Shown piece after piece: positions 51,941-61,109 of a DNA stretch of 64,000 bases. A program made the translations under genes and the position numbers. The notes beneath the pieces are model-generated. The model was not told the origin of the DNA, searched no databases, and saw nothing but the letters and a program-made list of their open reading frames with translations. The stretch's first letter is position 1; the number at the start of each line of letters is the position of its first letter. The stretch lies in contig NZ_AP022332.1 of NCBI RefSeq assembly GCF_009936375.1, positions 124,001-188,000 on the forward strand, read 5' to 3'. The stretch is from Methylosinus sp. C49 (GTDB taxonomy: Bacteria > Pseudomonadota > Alphaproteobacteria > Rhizobiales > Beijerinckiaceae).

Positions 51941-54067
51941 ATGAAACTCTGCAAATTCGCGCCCTTGGGCGCCGCCAGCGTCGCCGCGCTCATCGCGAGC
52001 GGCGCAGCGCTCGCCGAGCAGCCGCAGCCTTTCGATCTCGGTGAGATTCACGTCGGCGCCGAGCACAAGACCGCTCCGCCCGACAAGAGGAAGGACGATG
52101 GTCCCGCGCCGCTGCAGAAGACCGACTCCTATGGCGGCGTGACCATCAGCAACCGTCAGAACGAGACCTTCCAGCGCGACTCGCTCGATCGCGCCGTCAA
52201 TCTCGCCGCGGGCGTCGTCAGCAATTCCACCGGCGGCACCCGCAATGAGCAGAACATCTATGTGCGCGGCTTCGACCGCTGGCAGGTTCCGCTCACCATC
52301 GACGGCGTTCGCGTCTATCTGCCTGCCGACAATCGGCTCGATTTCGCGCGCTTCATGACGCCGGACGTCGCCGAGGTGCAGATCGCCAAGGGCTATGTCT
52401 CAGTGCTGGACGGGCCGGGCGGCATGGGCGGCCAGATCAATCTCGTCTCCCGCAAGCCGACGAAGGAGATAGAGGGCGAGCTGCGCACCGGCCTCGAATT
52501 CGGCCGCGACGGCAGCTATGAGGGCATAAAGACCTATGCGCTGCTCGGCACGAAGCAGGACAATTATTATCTGCAGCTCAGCGGCTCCTGGCGCGATCTG
52601 CGCGGCTGGATGCTGCCGGAGAGCTACACGCCGACCAATAATCAGGGCGAGGGCTTCCGCGGCAATTCGGGGACCTATGATTGGAGCCTCAACGCCAAGG
52701 CCGGCTACACGCCCAATGACACCGACGAATATTCGCTGAGCTTCATCCGCCAGGACGGCAAGAAGGGCGCGCCCTATCACACCACCGACGGGCTGAACAG
52801 CCAGCGCTATTGGCGCTGGCCCTATTGGCGCGTGCAGAATCTCTATTTCCTGTCCAACACCAAGATCGGCGATTCGTCCTATGTGAAGACCAAGGCCTAT
52901 TGGAGCAAGTTCGACAACGACCTCTTCTCCTACAACGACCCCTTCCTGGCCTATCAATCCTCGGCCAAGGCCTTCCGCAGCTATTATCAGGATTATGCGC
53001 TAGGGGCCGATATAGAGGTCGGGCATGATTTCGGCGAGGTCGACACGCTGAAGATCGCCGGCCACTATCGCTTCGACGAGCACGCCACCTGGCAGGAATA
53101 TTACGGCGTCAATGTCGCCAATAAATCGACCGGATGCGTCACAAACGTCATCTGTTTCACCCAGCCGATCGTCTACACGCAGGAAGACACATATTCGATC
53201 GCTATCGAGAACACCTTTCATCCGACCAAGGACATCGATCTCGTCGGCGGCTTCGCCTATGACTGGCGCCATCTGCGCAAGGCGGAGGATTTCGTCTTCA
53301 ACACGGGCGTCATCGGCTATCAGCTGCGGGATGTGCAAGCCCCCAATTTCCAGGGCGCGGCCATCTGGCGCTACAGCGACACCAACAAAGTCTATTTCAA
53401 CGTCTCCGACCGCGAGCGCTTCCCGACGATTTTCGAGCGTTTCAGCTCGCGTTTCGGCGGAGCCACCTCCAACCCCGGCCTGATGCCCGAGCGCGCGATC
53501 AATTTCGATCTCGGCTGGGCCAGCGAATTCGCGCCGGGCAGCCGCATTCAATTGGACGCCTTCCACTCGATCGTCCGCAATCTGATCCAATCCGTGCCGG
53601 CGCCCGCCTATGGCGCGAGCGTCACCCAGAGCCAGAATGTCGGCGACGCCAGCTTCTGGGGCGGCGAGGTCACGGTCGATTATCGCGCCTCCGACGAGTT
53701 GTCGCTCGGCGGCAATCTGACGCTGATGCGCCGCTCGGTCTATGCGCCCTACATCCTCAACTTCCAGCCGACGGGCGTGCCGGATGGCAAAATGTTCCTC
53801 TACGCCGGCTGGCGGCCGTTCGAAGGGCTGACGCTGACGCCCAATGTCGAGATGAACAGCAATCGCTGGACCTCGAACACGGCGGGCACGATCTATTATC
53901 GGACCGGCGCGTTTTTCCTGGCCAATTTCACCGCCGAATATCAGCTCCATCCGAACTTCAAGATCGAAGGCGGCGTGCGCAACATGTTCGACACCGCCTA
54001 CACCTTCACCGACGGCTATCCCGAGGCGGGGCGCAGCTTCTTCCTCGGCGCCAAGGCGACGTTCTAG
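51941..54067 (+). CDS. TonB-dependent outer-membrane receptor
   Basis: A 708-residue receptor. Signal peptide MKLCKFAPLGAASVAALIAS (AxA site after GAALA), then a plug domain (DSLDRAVNLAAGVVSNSTGG, EQNIYVRGFDRWQVPLTIDG, LDGPGGMGGQINLVSRKP) and a 22-strand-type barrel ending in Phe (FFLGAKATF). The sequence looks like siderophore/metallophore receptors, but I cannot name the ligand. No sigma factor or FecR pair adjoins. It follows the binding protein and cytochrome genes by 87 bp, so the four-gene locus may be a dedicated uptake route. GGGGGAAGAACG precedes ATG 51941. Confidence 0.92.
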   Translation: MKLCKFAPLGAASVAALIASGAALAEQPQPFDLGEIHVGAEHKTAPPDKRKDDGPAPLQKTDSYGGVTISNRQNETFQRDSLDRAVNLAAGVVSNSTGGTRNEQNIYVRGFDRWQVPLTIDGVRVYLPADNRLDFARFMTPDVAEVQIAKGYVSVLDGPGGMGGQINLVSRKPTKEIEGELRTGLEFGRDGSYEGIKTYALLGTKQDNYYLQLSGSWRDLRGWMLPESYTPTNNQGEGFRGNSGTYDWSLNAKAGYTPNDTDEYSLSFIRQDGKKGAPYHTTDGLNSQRYWRWPYWRVQNLYFLSNTKIGDSSYVKTKAYWSKFDNDLFSYNDPFLAYQSSAKAFRSYYQDYALGADIEVGHDFGEVDTLKIAGHYRFDEHATWQEYYGVNVANKSTGCVTNVICFTQPIVYTQEDTYSIAIENTFHPTKDIDLVGGFAYDWRHLRKAEDFVFNTGVIGYQLRDVQAPNFQGAAIWRYSDTNKVYFNVSDRERFPTIFERFSSRFGGATSNPGLMPERAINFDLGWASEFAPGSRIQLDAFHSIVRNLIQSVPAPAYGASVTQSQNVGDASFWGGEVTVDYRASDELSLGGNLTLMRRSVYAPYILNFQPTGVPDGKMFLYAGWRPFEGLTLTPNVEMNSNRWTSNTAGTIYYRTGAFFLANFTAEYQLHPNFKIEGGVRNMFDTAYTFTDGYPEAGRSFFLGAKATF

Positions 54068-54078
54068 GAGCGCTTTCC

Positions 54079-54164
54079 GATCGAACGGAATCGTTCGATC
54101 GATCAGAATTCGCTCCCAAGCGAGAATCTGGAGCGCTATCCGATCCAATCGGATCGGATAGCGC
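54079..54164. repeat. Two related palindromes after the TonB-receptor gene
   Basis: First stem GATCGAACG-GAAT-CGTTCGATC (54079-54100). Second stem has perfect 14-bp arms (54133-54146 and 54151-54164, GCGCTATCCGATCC) around AATC. Both are introduced by GAGCGCT-n-TCCGATC, so they are diverged copies of one repeat. They probably also end transcription of the receptor gene. Confidence 0.6.
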
Positions 54165-54336
54165 AACGGCTCGCGCGGGGCTGGCGCGCCCCGGCCGGCC
54201 CCGACAGCGACGCTTTGCAAGCGCGCGCGGCGCCGCTACCAATGGAGAAAAGGGGCGCGGGTGATTCGTTTTGGCCGCGTTCCCGCTCTGGCCGGCGCCG
54301 ACCCATGGCGATCCGGCGGCTCCTTCGGATGGCCCC

Positions 54337-55026
54337 ATGACCAAATTCGCGCTCGACGCCCTCGATCTCGCCGCGCTTCTCTCCTCCCGCGTCTGCCATG
54401 ACGTGATCTCGCCCGTCGGCGCTATCGTCAACGGGCTGGAGGTGCTGGAGGAGGAGAAGGACGCCGAGATGCGCGGCCATGCGCTGGCGCTCATCAAATC
54501 CAGCGCGGCGGAGGCCTCCGCCCGGCTGCAATTCTGCCGCCTCGCCTTCGGCGCCGCCGGCTCCAAGGGCGCCGAGATCGACACCGGCGACGCCGAGCAT
54601 GTGACGCGCCAGCTGCTCGCCGACGAGCGCACCAAGCTCGAATGGAGCGTGCCGCGCGTGCTGATGTCCAAAAACAAAGTGAAGCTGCTGCTCAATCTGT
54701 GCCTGATCGCCGATGCGGCGATTCCGCGCGGCGGCGTCATCTCCGTCGCCTCCAGCGGCGAGCGCGACGATATTTCCTTCACGCTGGAAGCCAAAGGCGT
54801 GAACGCCCGCATCGCCGCGGCGATCCCCGCCCTGCTGGCCGGCGAGCCGGAAGAGGGCGTCGTCGACGCCCGCGCCATTCAGGCCTATTACGCCGGCCTC
54901 GTCGCCAAGGCGAGCGGGCTCGACGTCGTGATCTCCGCGCAGCCGGAGCATGTGACCATCACCGCCCGCCCGGCCGCCGCGCAAGCGGAGGAAGAGACAG
55001 AAGCTCCGGCGGCGCTCGAAGCCTGA
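54337..55026 (+). CDS. chpT: Histidine phosphotransferase ChpT
   Basis: A 229-residue protein of the ChpT family, which passes phosphate from the kinase CckA to CtrA and CpdR. The dimerisation helix carries the phospho-acceptor His21 (SSRVCHDVISPVGAIVNGLE); the rest is a degenerate HATPase-like domain (NKVKLLLNLCLIADAAIPRGG). The alphaproteobacterial cell-cycle target CtrA is encoded 5 kb away in the window. Acidic C-terminal tail. ATG 54337 begins the conserved part. Confidence 0.92.
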   Translation: MTKFALDALDLAALLSSRVCHDVISPVGAIVNGLEVLEEEKDAEMRGHALALIKSSAAEASARLQFCRLAFGAAGSKGAEIDTGDAEHVTRQLLADERTKLEWSVPRVLMSKNKVKLLLNLCLIADAAIPRGGVISVASSGERDDISFTLEAKGVNARIAAAIPALLAGEPEEGVVDARAIQAYYAGLVAKASGLDVVISAQPEHVTITARPAAAQAEEETEAPAALEA

Positions 55027-55075
55027 CGAGCTCGAGCGCGGGGATTTCAGTTCTCTTAACCAGAATGCGTCAAGA

Positions 55076-57670
55076 ATGGCGTCGACGCCGCTCACGCGGC
55101 CTGAGACGAACGACGCCATGGATGAGCTTCTCAACGATTTCCTCGTCGAGACCGCCGAGCACATAGATGCGGCGACGATGGAGCTCGTCTGTCTCGAGAA
55201 GGACCCGGGCGATCAGTCGCTCATCGCCAGTCTCTTTCGCCATGTGCATACGATCAAAGGCACCAGCGGCTTTTTGAAGCTGCCGCGCGTCGGCCGGCTG
55301 ACCCATTCGACCGAGGCGCTCATCGGCGCTCTGCGCGACGGCGCGCCAATGAGCGCCTCGCATGTCACGCTCATTTTCGCCGCTGTGGATCGGCTGAAGG
55401 ATATTCTCGCCGAAATGGGCCGCTCCGAGGAGGAGCCGGCGGGCGACGACGAAGAGCTCGTCGCCGCGCTGGAAGAGGCGACGCGCCGCGCCCGCCTCGG
55501 CGAGGAAGAGCCCGACCCCGCCGAGGCGAGCGGCGCCGCTGCGCCCGCCTCCCGCGCCGCCGCGACGCCGGGCGAGGCGCATTCCGCCAGCGTCGCCCAT
55601 ATCGGCGAGACGGTCCGCGTCTCGGTCAATGTGCTCGATCGGCTGATGGGCATCGTCTCCGAGCTGGTCTCCACCCGCAATCGTCTGCTCGAATTGTCGA
55701 GCGCCTGCGCGGGCGGCGACGAGGCCATGAGCAGCACCGTGCAGACGCTCTCCAACATCACCAGCGATCTGCAGGATGCGGTGATGAGCGCGCGCATGCA
55801 GCCGGTCGGACGGCTGTTCTCGACGCTGCCGCGGCAGGTGCGCGATCTCGCTCATGATCTCGGCAAGAAGATCGTCGTCACGACGGAAGGCTCGGACACG
55901 GAGCTGGACCGGCAAGTGATCGAGCTGATCCGCGCGCCGCTCACCCATATCATTCGCAATTGCGCCGACCATGGCATAGAATCTCCGGCCGAGCGCGCGC
56001 GCATCGGCAAGAGCGAGACCGGCGTCATTTCAGTGCGCGCCGCCTATGACGCCGGCCAGATCATCATCGACATCGCCGACGACGGCCGCGGGCTCGACGC
56101 CTCGCGCATCCGCTCCAAAGCCTTGGCGCTCGGGCTCGTCTCGGAGACCGATATCGCCAAGCTCAGCGACAGCGAGCTGTTCGAGCTGGTCTTCACGCCG
56201 GGCTTCTCGACCGTGGATGGCGTCACCAGCGTTTCCGGCCGCGGCGTCGGCATGGATGTGGTCCGCGAGAACATTCAGTCGATCGGCGGCTCCGTCTCGC
56301 TGACCTCGCGCCAGGGCCGCGGCGCCTGCGTCACGCTGCGCATTCCGCTGACGCTCGCCATCACGCCGGCGCTGATTCTGACCAGCAATGGCGCGCGCTT
56401 CGCCATACCGCAGATGACCGTGGTCGAGCTCGTCGGCGTCGGCCGCGGCTTCGAGCATGCGATTCAATATATCCACGACGCGCCGGTGCTGCGCCTTCGC
56501 AATGACGTGCTTCCGCTGGTCGATCTCTCGGCGACGCTCGGCCTCGGTCGACCGGCCCAGGAGGAGACGCGCGACGGCTTCGTCGTCGTGCTGCGCGTCG
56601 GCAGCGCGCGATTCGGCCTGCTGGTGGAGACGATCGCCGATGTGCAGGAGATCGTCATCGAGCCGCTGGTGAGCGCTCTGGCGCGGCTCGGCGTCTTCTC
56701 CGGCCAGACGATTCTCGGCGACGGCTCGGTGGTGCTCATTCTCGATCCCGCGGCTCTGCTCGACCACGCTGGCCTGCAGCGGCTCGCCGAGCGCCCGGCC
56801 GAAGCGGCGACGCCGGAAGTCTTCGTCCCGCGCGCGGAGAAGACGCGCATCATCATCGTCAAGGCCGGCCCCGGCCCGCTGAAGGCGCTGCCTCTGTCTC
56901 TCGTGCTGCGCATAGAGGATGTGCCGCGCGAGCGGCTGATCGCCTCGGACGGGGCCTTCGTCATGGCCTATCGCGACAGCCTGCTGCCGATCATTCCGGC
57001 GACCTCGGACATGTCGCTCGACCGCGACTCCTATCCCATCCTCGTGCTGTCGGGAGCGGGCCAGTCCATGGGACTGCTCACCGAGGAGATCGTCGACGTC
57101 ACCGACGAGATTCTCGACCTGCAGAGAGAGAGCGATTCGGCGCATATTCTCGGCTCCATCCAGCTCGGCGGCGAGATCGTCGAGTTTTTGGACGCCACCT
57201 ATTTCATGCGCATCGCCTGCCCGGCCGCCGTGGCGCGCGGCGTCAACAAGCGGCATCGCATTCTGCTCGTCGACGACAAGGCCTTCTTCCGCGACATGCT
57301 GGCGCCCATACTCGGCTCGGCCGGCTATGACGTGACCACCGCCGCCTCGGCGCCGGAAGCGCTCTCCTTCCTGCGCAAGGGGTTGTCGGTCGAGGCGGTG
57401 GTGACGGACACCGACATGCCGGAAATGGACGGCTATAATTTCGCCCGCGCGCTGCACGCGCTGCCCGGCCTCGCCGAGCTGCCGGTGGTGGCGCTCGCCG
57501 CCCAGGCGGCGCCCAGCGTGCTCGCGGCGGCCAAGGCCTGCGGCATCGCCGCCGTCGCCGGCAAGTTCGATCGGCGCGCGCTCATCGAATGCGTCGGCCG
57601 CCTGCTCGACAAGGCGGACACCGCGCCGCGCGATCTCGAATTGCGCATCATGTCGGAGCTGGCCGCATGA
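55076..57670 (+). CDS. cheA: Chemotaxis kinase CheA fused to a receiver domain
   Basis: An 864-residue hybrid kinase. An HPt domain (His58 in HVHTIKGTSGFLK) comes first, then a dimerisation domain (residues ~185-260), a HATPase domain (ELIRAPLTHIIRNCADHGIE; ADDGRGLDASRIRSKALALG; GRGVGMDVV), two CheW-like modules (about 425-560 and 580-715) and a C-terminal receiver (about 725-850, Asp778 in VVTDTDMPEMDG). The second CheW-like module and the receiver distinguish it from E. coli CheA. Start ATG 55076; ATG 55118 (MDELLNDFLVE) is an alternative. It overlaps cheW by 4 bp. Confidence 0.93.
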   Translation: MASTPLTRPETNDAMDELLNDFLVETAEHIDAATMELVCLEKDPGDQSLIASLFRHVHTIKGTSGFLKLPRVGRLTHSTEALIGALRDGAPMSASHVTLIFAAVDRLKDILAEMGRSEEEPAGDDEELVAALEEATRRARLGEEEPDPAEASGAAAPASRAAATPGEAHSASVAHIGETVRVSVNVLDRLMGIVSELVSTRNRLLELSSACAGGDEAMSSTVQTLSNITSDLQDAVMSARMQPVGRLFSTLPRQVRDLAHDLGKKIVVTTEGSDTELDRQVIELIRAPLTHIIRNCADHGIESPAERARIGKSETGVISVRAAYDAGQIIIDIADDGRGLDASRIRSKALALGLVSETDIAKLSDSELFELVFTPGFSTVDGVTSVSGRGVGMDVVRENIQSIGGSVSLTSRQGRGACVTLRIPLTLAITPALILTSNGARFAIPQMTVVELVGVGRGFEHAIQYIHDAPVLRLRNDVLPLVDLSATLGLGRPAQEETRDGFVVVLRVGSARFGLLVETIADVQEIVIEPLVSALARLGVFSGQTILGDGSVVLILDPAALLDHAGLQRLAERPAEAATPEVFVPRAEKTRIIIVKAGPGPLKALPLSLVLRIEDVPRERLIASDGAFVMAYRDSLLPIIPATSDMSLDRDSYPILVLSGAGQSMGLLTEEIVDVTDEILDLQRESDSAHILGSIQLGGEIVEFLDATYFMRIACPAAVARGVNKRHRILLVDDKAFFRDMLAPILGSAGYDVTTAASAPEALSFLRKGLSVEAVVTDTDMPEMDGYNFARALHALPGLAELPVVALAAQAAPSVLAAAKACGIAAVAGKFDRRALIECVGRLLDKADTAPRDLELRIMSELAA

Positions 57671-58209
57671 CCCAGACGCAACGCGACGCCAACGGGCGCC
57701 GCCGGCAAGGCGATACGGGCAAAGAGCAGTCGCGCAACTTCACCATAAAGGTGCGCGGCCAGACCTTCGGCCTGCCGGTGGAATGCGTGAAGACGATCTT
57801 CCACATCGAGCAGGTGACGCCGGTTCCGCTGGCCCCGCGCGAAATCGCCGGCCTCGCCAATCTGCGCGGCCGCATCGTCACCGCGCTGCGGCTCGACCGC
57901 TGCCTCGACATCGACGAAGGCGACCGCTCCGATTCGAATCTCGCCGTCTGCATCGAGCACAATGGCGAGCGCTATGCTCTGCTCATCGACGAGACGGGCG
58001 ACGTCGTCACCTGCGAGGAGGACGACCGCATCCTCTGCCCGACTCATGTCGGCCAGCAATTCGTCGACGCGACCAACGCCTGCTACCGGCTCGACGATGA
58101 TTTTCTGCCCATACTCGACATAGCCGCGCTGGTGAGGCGCCTGTCGAGGCCGGGCGAGAGCGGCGGCCGCGACGGACATTCGAGAGACGCATCCCGAGGA
58201 GTAGACTGA
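57667..58209 (+). CDS. cheW: Chemotaxis coupling protein CheW
   Basis: A 180-residue CheW-domain protein (FTIKVRGQTFGLPVECVKTIF, VPLAPREIAGLANLRGRIVT, and CIEHNGERYALLIDETGDVV), which links receptors to CheA. The N-terminal 20 residues are polar and disordered. It lies between cheA and cheY with overlaps on both sides. Confidence 0.95.
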   Translation: MTQTQRDANGRRRQGDTGKEQSRNFTIKVRGQTFGLPVECVKTIFHIEQVTPVPLAPREIAGLANLRGRIVTALRLDRCLDIDEGDRSDSNLAVCIEHNGERYALLIDETGDVVTCEEDDRILCPTHVGQQFVDATNACYRLDDDFLPILDIAALVRRLSRPGESGGRDGHSRDASRGVD

Positions 58210-58574
58210 TGAAGCAGATTCTTGTCGTCGACGATTCCGCGGTCATCCGCAAGGTCGCGCGCCGTATTCTCGAAGGGATGCAATTCTCCACCGTGGAGGC
58301 GGAGAACGGCCGCAAGGCGCTGGTCGCCTGCGAGCAATCCATGCCGGACGCCATCCTGCTCGACTGGAACATGCCAGAGATGGACGGCGTCGAGTTCCTG
58401 CGCGCGCTGCGCAAGATGCCGGGCGGCGCCGGGCCGAAAGTGGTGTTTTGCACCACGGAGAACGAGGCGAGCTATATCGCCCAGGCGATGGACGCGGGCG
58501 CCGACGAATACATAATGAAGCCCTTCGACCAGCATGTCGTGCGCTCCAAGCTCGAGGACATAGGCGTTATCTGA
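58209..58574 (+). CDS. cheY: Chemotaxis response regulator CheY
   Basis: A 121-residue single-domain receiver. Acidic pocket in ILVVDDSAVIRK, phospho-acceptor Asp in LLDWNMPEMDGVEFL, Lys in EYIMKPFD. It likely acts on the flagellar motor or as a phosphate sink. Its ATG shares one base with the cheW stop (TGATG). Confidence 0.96.
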   Translation: MKQILVVDDSAVIRKVARRILEGMQFSTVEAENGRKALVACEQSMPDAILLDWNMPEMDGVEFLRALRKMPGGAGPKVVFCTTENEASYIAQAMDAGADEYIMKPFDQHVVRSKLEDIGVI

Positions 58575-58714
58575 GCGGGCGCCCGCTTCGCTCGACAACA
58601 CTCCAGCCGCGACGAGACGGGAGCGCTCTCTTTCGGGAGCGACTGTGAAATGCGGAAAGCTGCGGCGTCTCGGCATTTTCGGCCGGGCGCGACGCCTCTG
58701 GCGGAGAGCGCGCG

Positions 58715-59554
58715 ATGAGCCTCGCCTTCGCACGGCTGCGCCGTCTCGTCGGCTCGCTCGTCGGCGTCTCGCTCGACCCCGACAAGCTCTATATGGCGCA
58801 GAGCCGGCTGGAGCCGATCATGCGCGCCCATGGCTGCCGCGACCTCTCCGGGCTCATGCGCCTCATCGAGCGGCGCGAGGACGAGGCGCTGCTGCAGCGC
58901 GTCATCGATGCGATGACCAATAACGAGACCTCATTCTTCCGTGACCGCCTGCCCTTTCAGCGGCTGAAGCGCGATTGGCTGCCGGAGCTGATGGCGCGGC
59001 GCGCCGAGACGCGGCGCCTGCGCATCTGGTCGGCCGCCTGCTCGACCGGTCAGGAGCCCTATTCTATCGCCATTGCGCTCGCCGAAATGGGCGAGGCGCT
59101 CGCCGGCTGGAGGGTCGAGATTCTCGCCACCGATGTTTCGGAGACCGCGCTGACGACGGCGCGGCGCGGCGTCTACAGCCAGTTCGAGGCGCAGCGCGGC
59201 CTTTCGATCGACCGACTGCTGGCGCATTTCGACCAGAAGGACGGTCTCTGGCGGATTCGCGATGAGCTGCGGACGAATATCGTCTTCCGCAAGCTCAATC
59301 TGCTCGATGATTGCTCCGGCGAGACGCCCTTCGACATCGTCTTTTGCCGCAATGTGCTCATTTATTTCGAGCCTGCGGTGAAAAGCCGCGTGCTCTCGCG
59401 CCTGCGCGATCGTCTCTCCGGAGACGGCTGCCTGATCCTCGGCGCGGCCGAGACCATCGGCGAGCGTGTCGGCGGCCTCTCTCCCGCGAGCGACGCCGCC
59501 TGGCTGCTGTTGCCGCGCCCTTCGCCGCAGCCGCTCGCCGCCATCGGCGCGTGA
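58715..59554 (+). CDS. cheR: Chemoreceptor methyltransferase CheR
   Basis: A 279-residue S-adenosylmethionine-dependent methyltransferase that methylates receptor glutamates. An N-terminal helical domain is followed by the SAM-binding core: MTNNETSFFRD, IWSAACSTGQEPYSIAIAL, ILATDVSETAL, and DIVFCRNVLIYFE. No CheB gene lies between cheY and cheR or elsewhere in the window. A terminator follows. Confidence 0.95.
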   Translation: MSLAFARLRRLVGSLVGVSLDPDKLYMAQSRLEPIMRAHGCRDLSGLMRLIERREDEALLQRVIDAMTNNETSFFRDRLPFQRLKRDWLPELMARRAETRRLRIWSAACSTGQEPYSIAIALAEMGEALAGWRVEILATDVSETALTTARRGVYSQFEAQRGLSIDRLLAHFDQKDGLWRIRDELRTNIVFRKLNLLDDCSGETPFDIVFCRNVLIYFEPAVKSRVLSRLRDRLSGDGCLILGAAETIGERVGGLSPASDAAWLLLPRPSPQPLAAIGA

Positions 59555-59587
59555 GCGCGGCTCGCATCCCCCCCCTCTGAACGCGCG

Positions 59588-59613
59588 AAGGGGCCCCCGA
59601 GGGAGCCCCTTTT
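59588..59613 (+). terminator. Terminator between convergent cheR and ctrA
   Basis: Stem AAGGGGC (59588-59594) with GCCCCTT (59605-59611), a partly paired interior and a TTTT end on the plus strand; on the minus strand AAGG follows less favourably. Confidence 0.7.
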
Positions 59614-59641
59614 CGACTTGCGGCCGCCTTTCCCGGAGGAC

Positions 59642-60343
59642 TCAGGCGGTGATGCGCTCCTCGGCTTCGCTCGGCTCGCGCAGCACATAGCCGCGGCCCC
59701 ACACCGTCTCTATGTAGTTGCGGCCTTCGCTGGCGTTGGCGAGCTTCTTGCGCAGCTTGCAGATGAAGACGTCGATGATCTTGAGCTCCGGCTCGTCCAT
59801 GCCGCCATAGAGATGGTTGAGGAACATCTCCTTGGTGAGCGTCGTTCCCTTGCGGAGCGAGAGCAGCTCGAGCATCTGATATTCCTTGCCGGTCAGATGC
59901 ACGCGAGCGCCCGAGACCTCCACCGTCTTCTGGTCCAGATTGACGACGAGATCGCCGGTCGTGATGACCGATTGGGCATGGCCCTTGGAGCGGCGCACGA
60001 TGGCGTGAATGCGCGCCACCAGCTCGTCCTTGTGGAAAGGCTTCGTCAGATAATCGTCAGCGCCGAAGCCCAGACCCTTCACCTTGTCCTCTATGCCGGC
60101 GAGGCCGGACAGGATCAGAATCGGCGTCTTGACCTTGGCCACCCGCAAGGTGCGCAGCACCTCGTAGCCGGACATGTCGGGCAGATTCAAATCGAGCAGG
60201 ATGATGTCGTAATCGTAGAGCTTCCCGAGATCTATGCCCTCTTCCCCGAGATCGGTCGTATAGACGTTGAAGTTCTCGGATTTGAGCATGAGCTCGATGC
60301 TTTGAGCGGTCGCGCTGTCATCCTCGATCAGTAAAACGCGCAT
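59642..60343 (-). CDS. ctrA: Cell-cycle response regulator CtrA
   Basis: A 233-residue OmpR-family master regulator of alphaproteobacteria. The start [20 protein letters not shown] and phospho-acceptor Asp51 ([10 protein letters not shown]) match CtrA. The winged helix ([40 protein letters not shown]) is nearly invariant in the family. The C-terminal degradation tag of Caulobacter (two Ala) is replaced by ERITA. ATG 60343 is used; an upstream open extension to 60436 has no similarity. An 8-bp CtrA-type site, TTAACCAT, lies 128 bp upstream. Confidence 0.97.
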   Translation of the reverse strand: MRVLLIEDDSATAQSIELMLKSENFNVYTTDLGEEGIDLGKLYDYDIILLDLNLPDMSGYEVLRTLRVAKVKTPILILSGLAGIEDKVKGLGFGADDYLTKPFHKDELVARIHAIVRRSKGHAQSVITTGDLVVNLDQKTVEVSGARVHLTGKEYQMLELLSLRKGTTLTKEMFLNHLYGGMDEPELKIIDVFICKLRKKLANASEGRNYIETVWGRGYVLREPSEAEERITA

Positions 60344-60470
60344 TTTCGGTCCCCACCCAGCTCCACCAATCTCCCCGGACGTCGTCGCGTCGCCCGAGCG
60401 TCGACGATGCGCCGCGCTTCGTCGGCCGCCCGCCAAGATCTCTATCTATTTGTAGAAACGCTAAGCGGTA

Positions 60471-60478
60471 ATGGTTAA
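60471..60478 (-). promoter_or_regulatory. Possible CtrA-binding half site upstream of ctrA
   Basis: TTAACCAT on the minus strand, an 8-mer described as a CtrA-type motif in Caulobacter. It suggests autoregulation. A GANTC methylation site (GAATC, 60574-60578) lies further upstream. Confidence 0.4.
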
Positions 60479-60938
60479 CAAACCCTGACCTTCGGCCCGG
60501 CGGCCAACCAAAACCTTAATCGTCGACGGCTAAGGGCCATCGCGAGCCAGAACAGCGTCTCTTTGAGGGGGACGAATCGACCGGCCTTCTTGTTTATACA
60601 AGCCGTCCGCCCGGCTGCGAAGCCGCTCGCGGCTACGCAAAGGCCGCGGCGAAAGCTTCGCGAAAGCCCCGCCGCGCGGCGGCGTCGCGCCGCGCTCGCG
60701 ATTGACTTATGCGCGGGCTTTCTCCTATATGCCGGCGCGGCGTCGCAGAGACGCGTTTCGTGCGGGGGCTTGCGCGCCCGCGAAAAAGGCGAACGAGACA
60801 GCCGCAAGGGCGAGAAAAAGGCGCCCTGCGAGACCAAAATGAGATCGAGGGCCGTGGCGGCGGCCAGCCGATGACGAGCGGTCGGCGCGAGGCGATGACG
60901 GCTCTTCGATCGGCGACCTGAGCGAGCGGAGACCCAAG
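60479..60938. other. Non-coding region upstream of rpmH
   Basis: About 460 bp with no credible gene. It includes the rpmH promoter at 60702-60731 and a GC-rich leader of roughly 200 bp. I saw no cluster of DnaA boxes, so I do not call an origin. Confidence 0.5.
60702..60731 (+). promoter_or_regulatory. Sigma-70-type promoter of rpmH-rnpA
   Basis: TTGACT (60702-60707), 18-bp spacer, TATATG (60726-60731). The leader before the rpmH start would be about 200 nt. Confidence 0.55.
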
Positions 60939-61073
60939 GTGAAGAGAACTTATCAACCCAGCAAAATTGTGCGCAAGCGCCGTCACGGCTTTCGCGCCCG
61001 CATGGCGACCGTCGGCGGCCGCAATGTCCTCGCGGCGCGCCGCGCCCGCGGACGCAAGCGCCTGTCCGCCTGA
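60939..61073 (+). CDS. rpmH: Large ribosomal subunit protein bL34
   Basis: A 44-residue highly basic protein reading [20 protein letters not shown] at the start and GRKRLSA at the end, the usual bL34. Translation begins at GTG 60939, with GGAGA six bases upstream. It is the first gene of the conserved rpmH-rnpA-yidC block. Confidence 0.97.
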   Translation: MKRTYQPSKIVRKRRHGFRARMATVGGRNVLAARRARGRKRLSA

Positions 61074-61109
61074 TTTTCGCCGGCTTCTCGGCCAGGGAGG
61101 ACGGGAGGC

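Noticed and set aside
60344-60938. Replication origin beside rpmH
   Set aside because: No cluster of DnaA boxes or AT-rich unwinding stretch is visible, and dnaA is not in the window.
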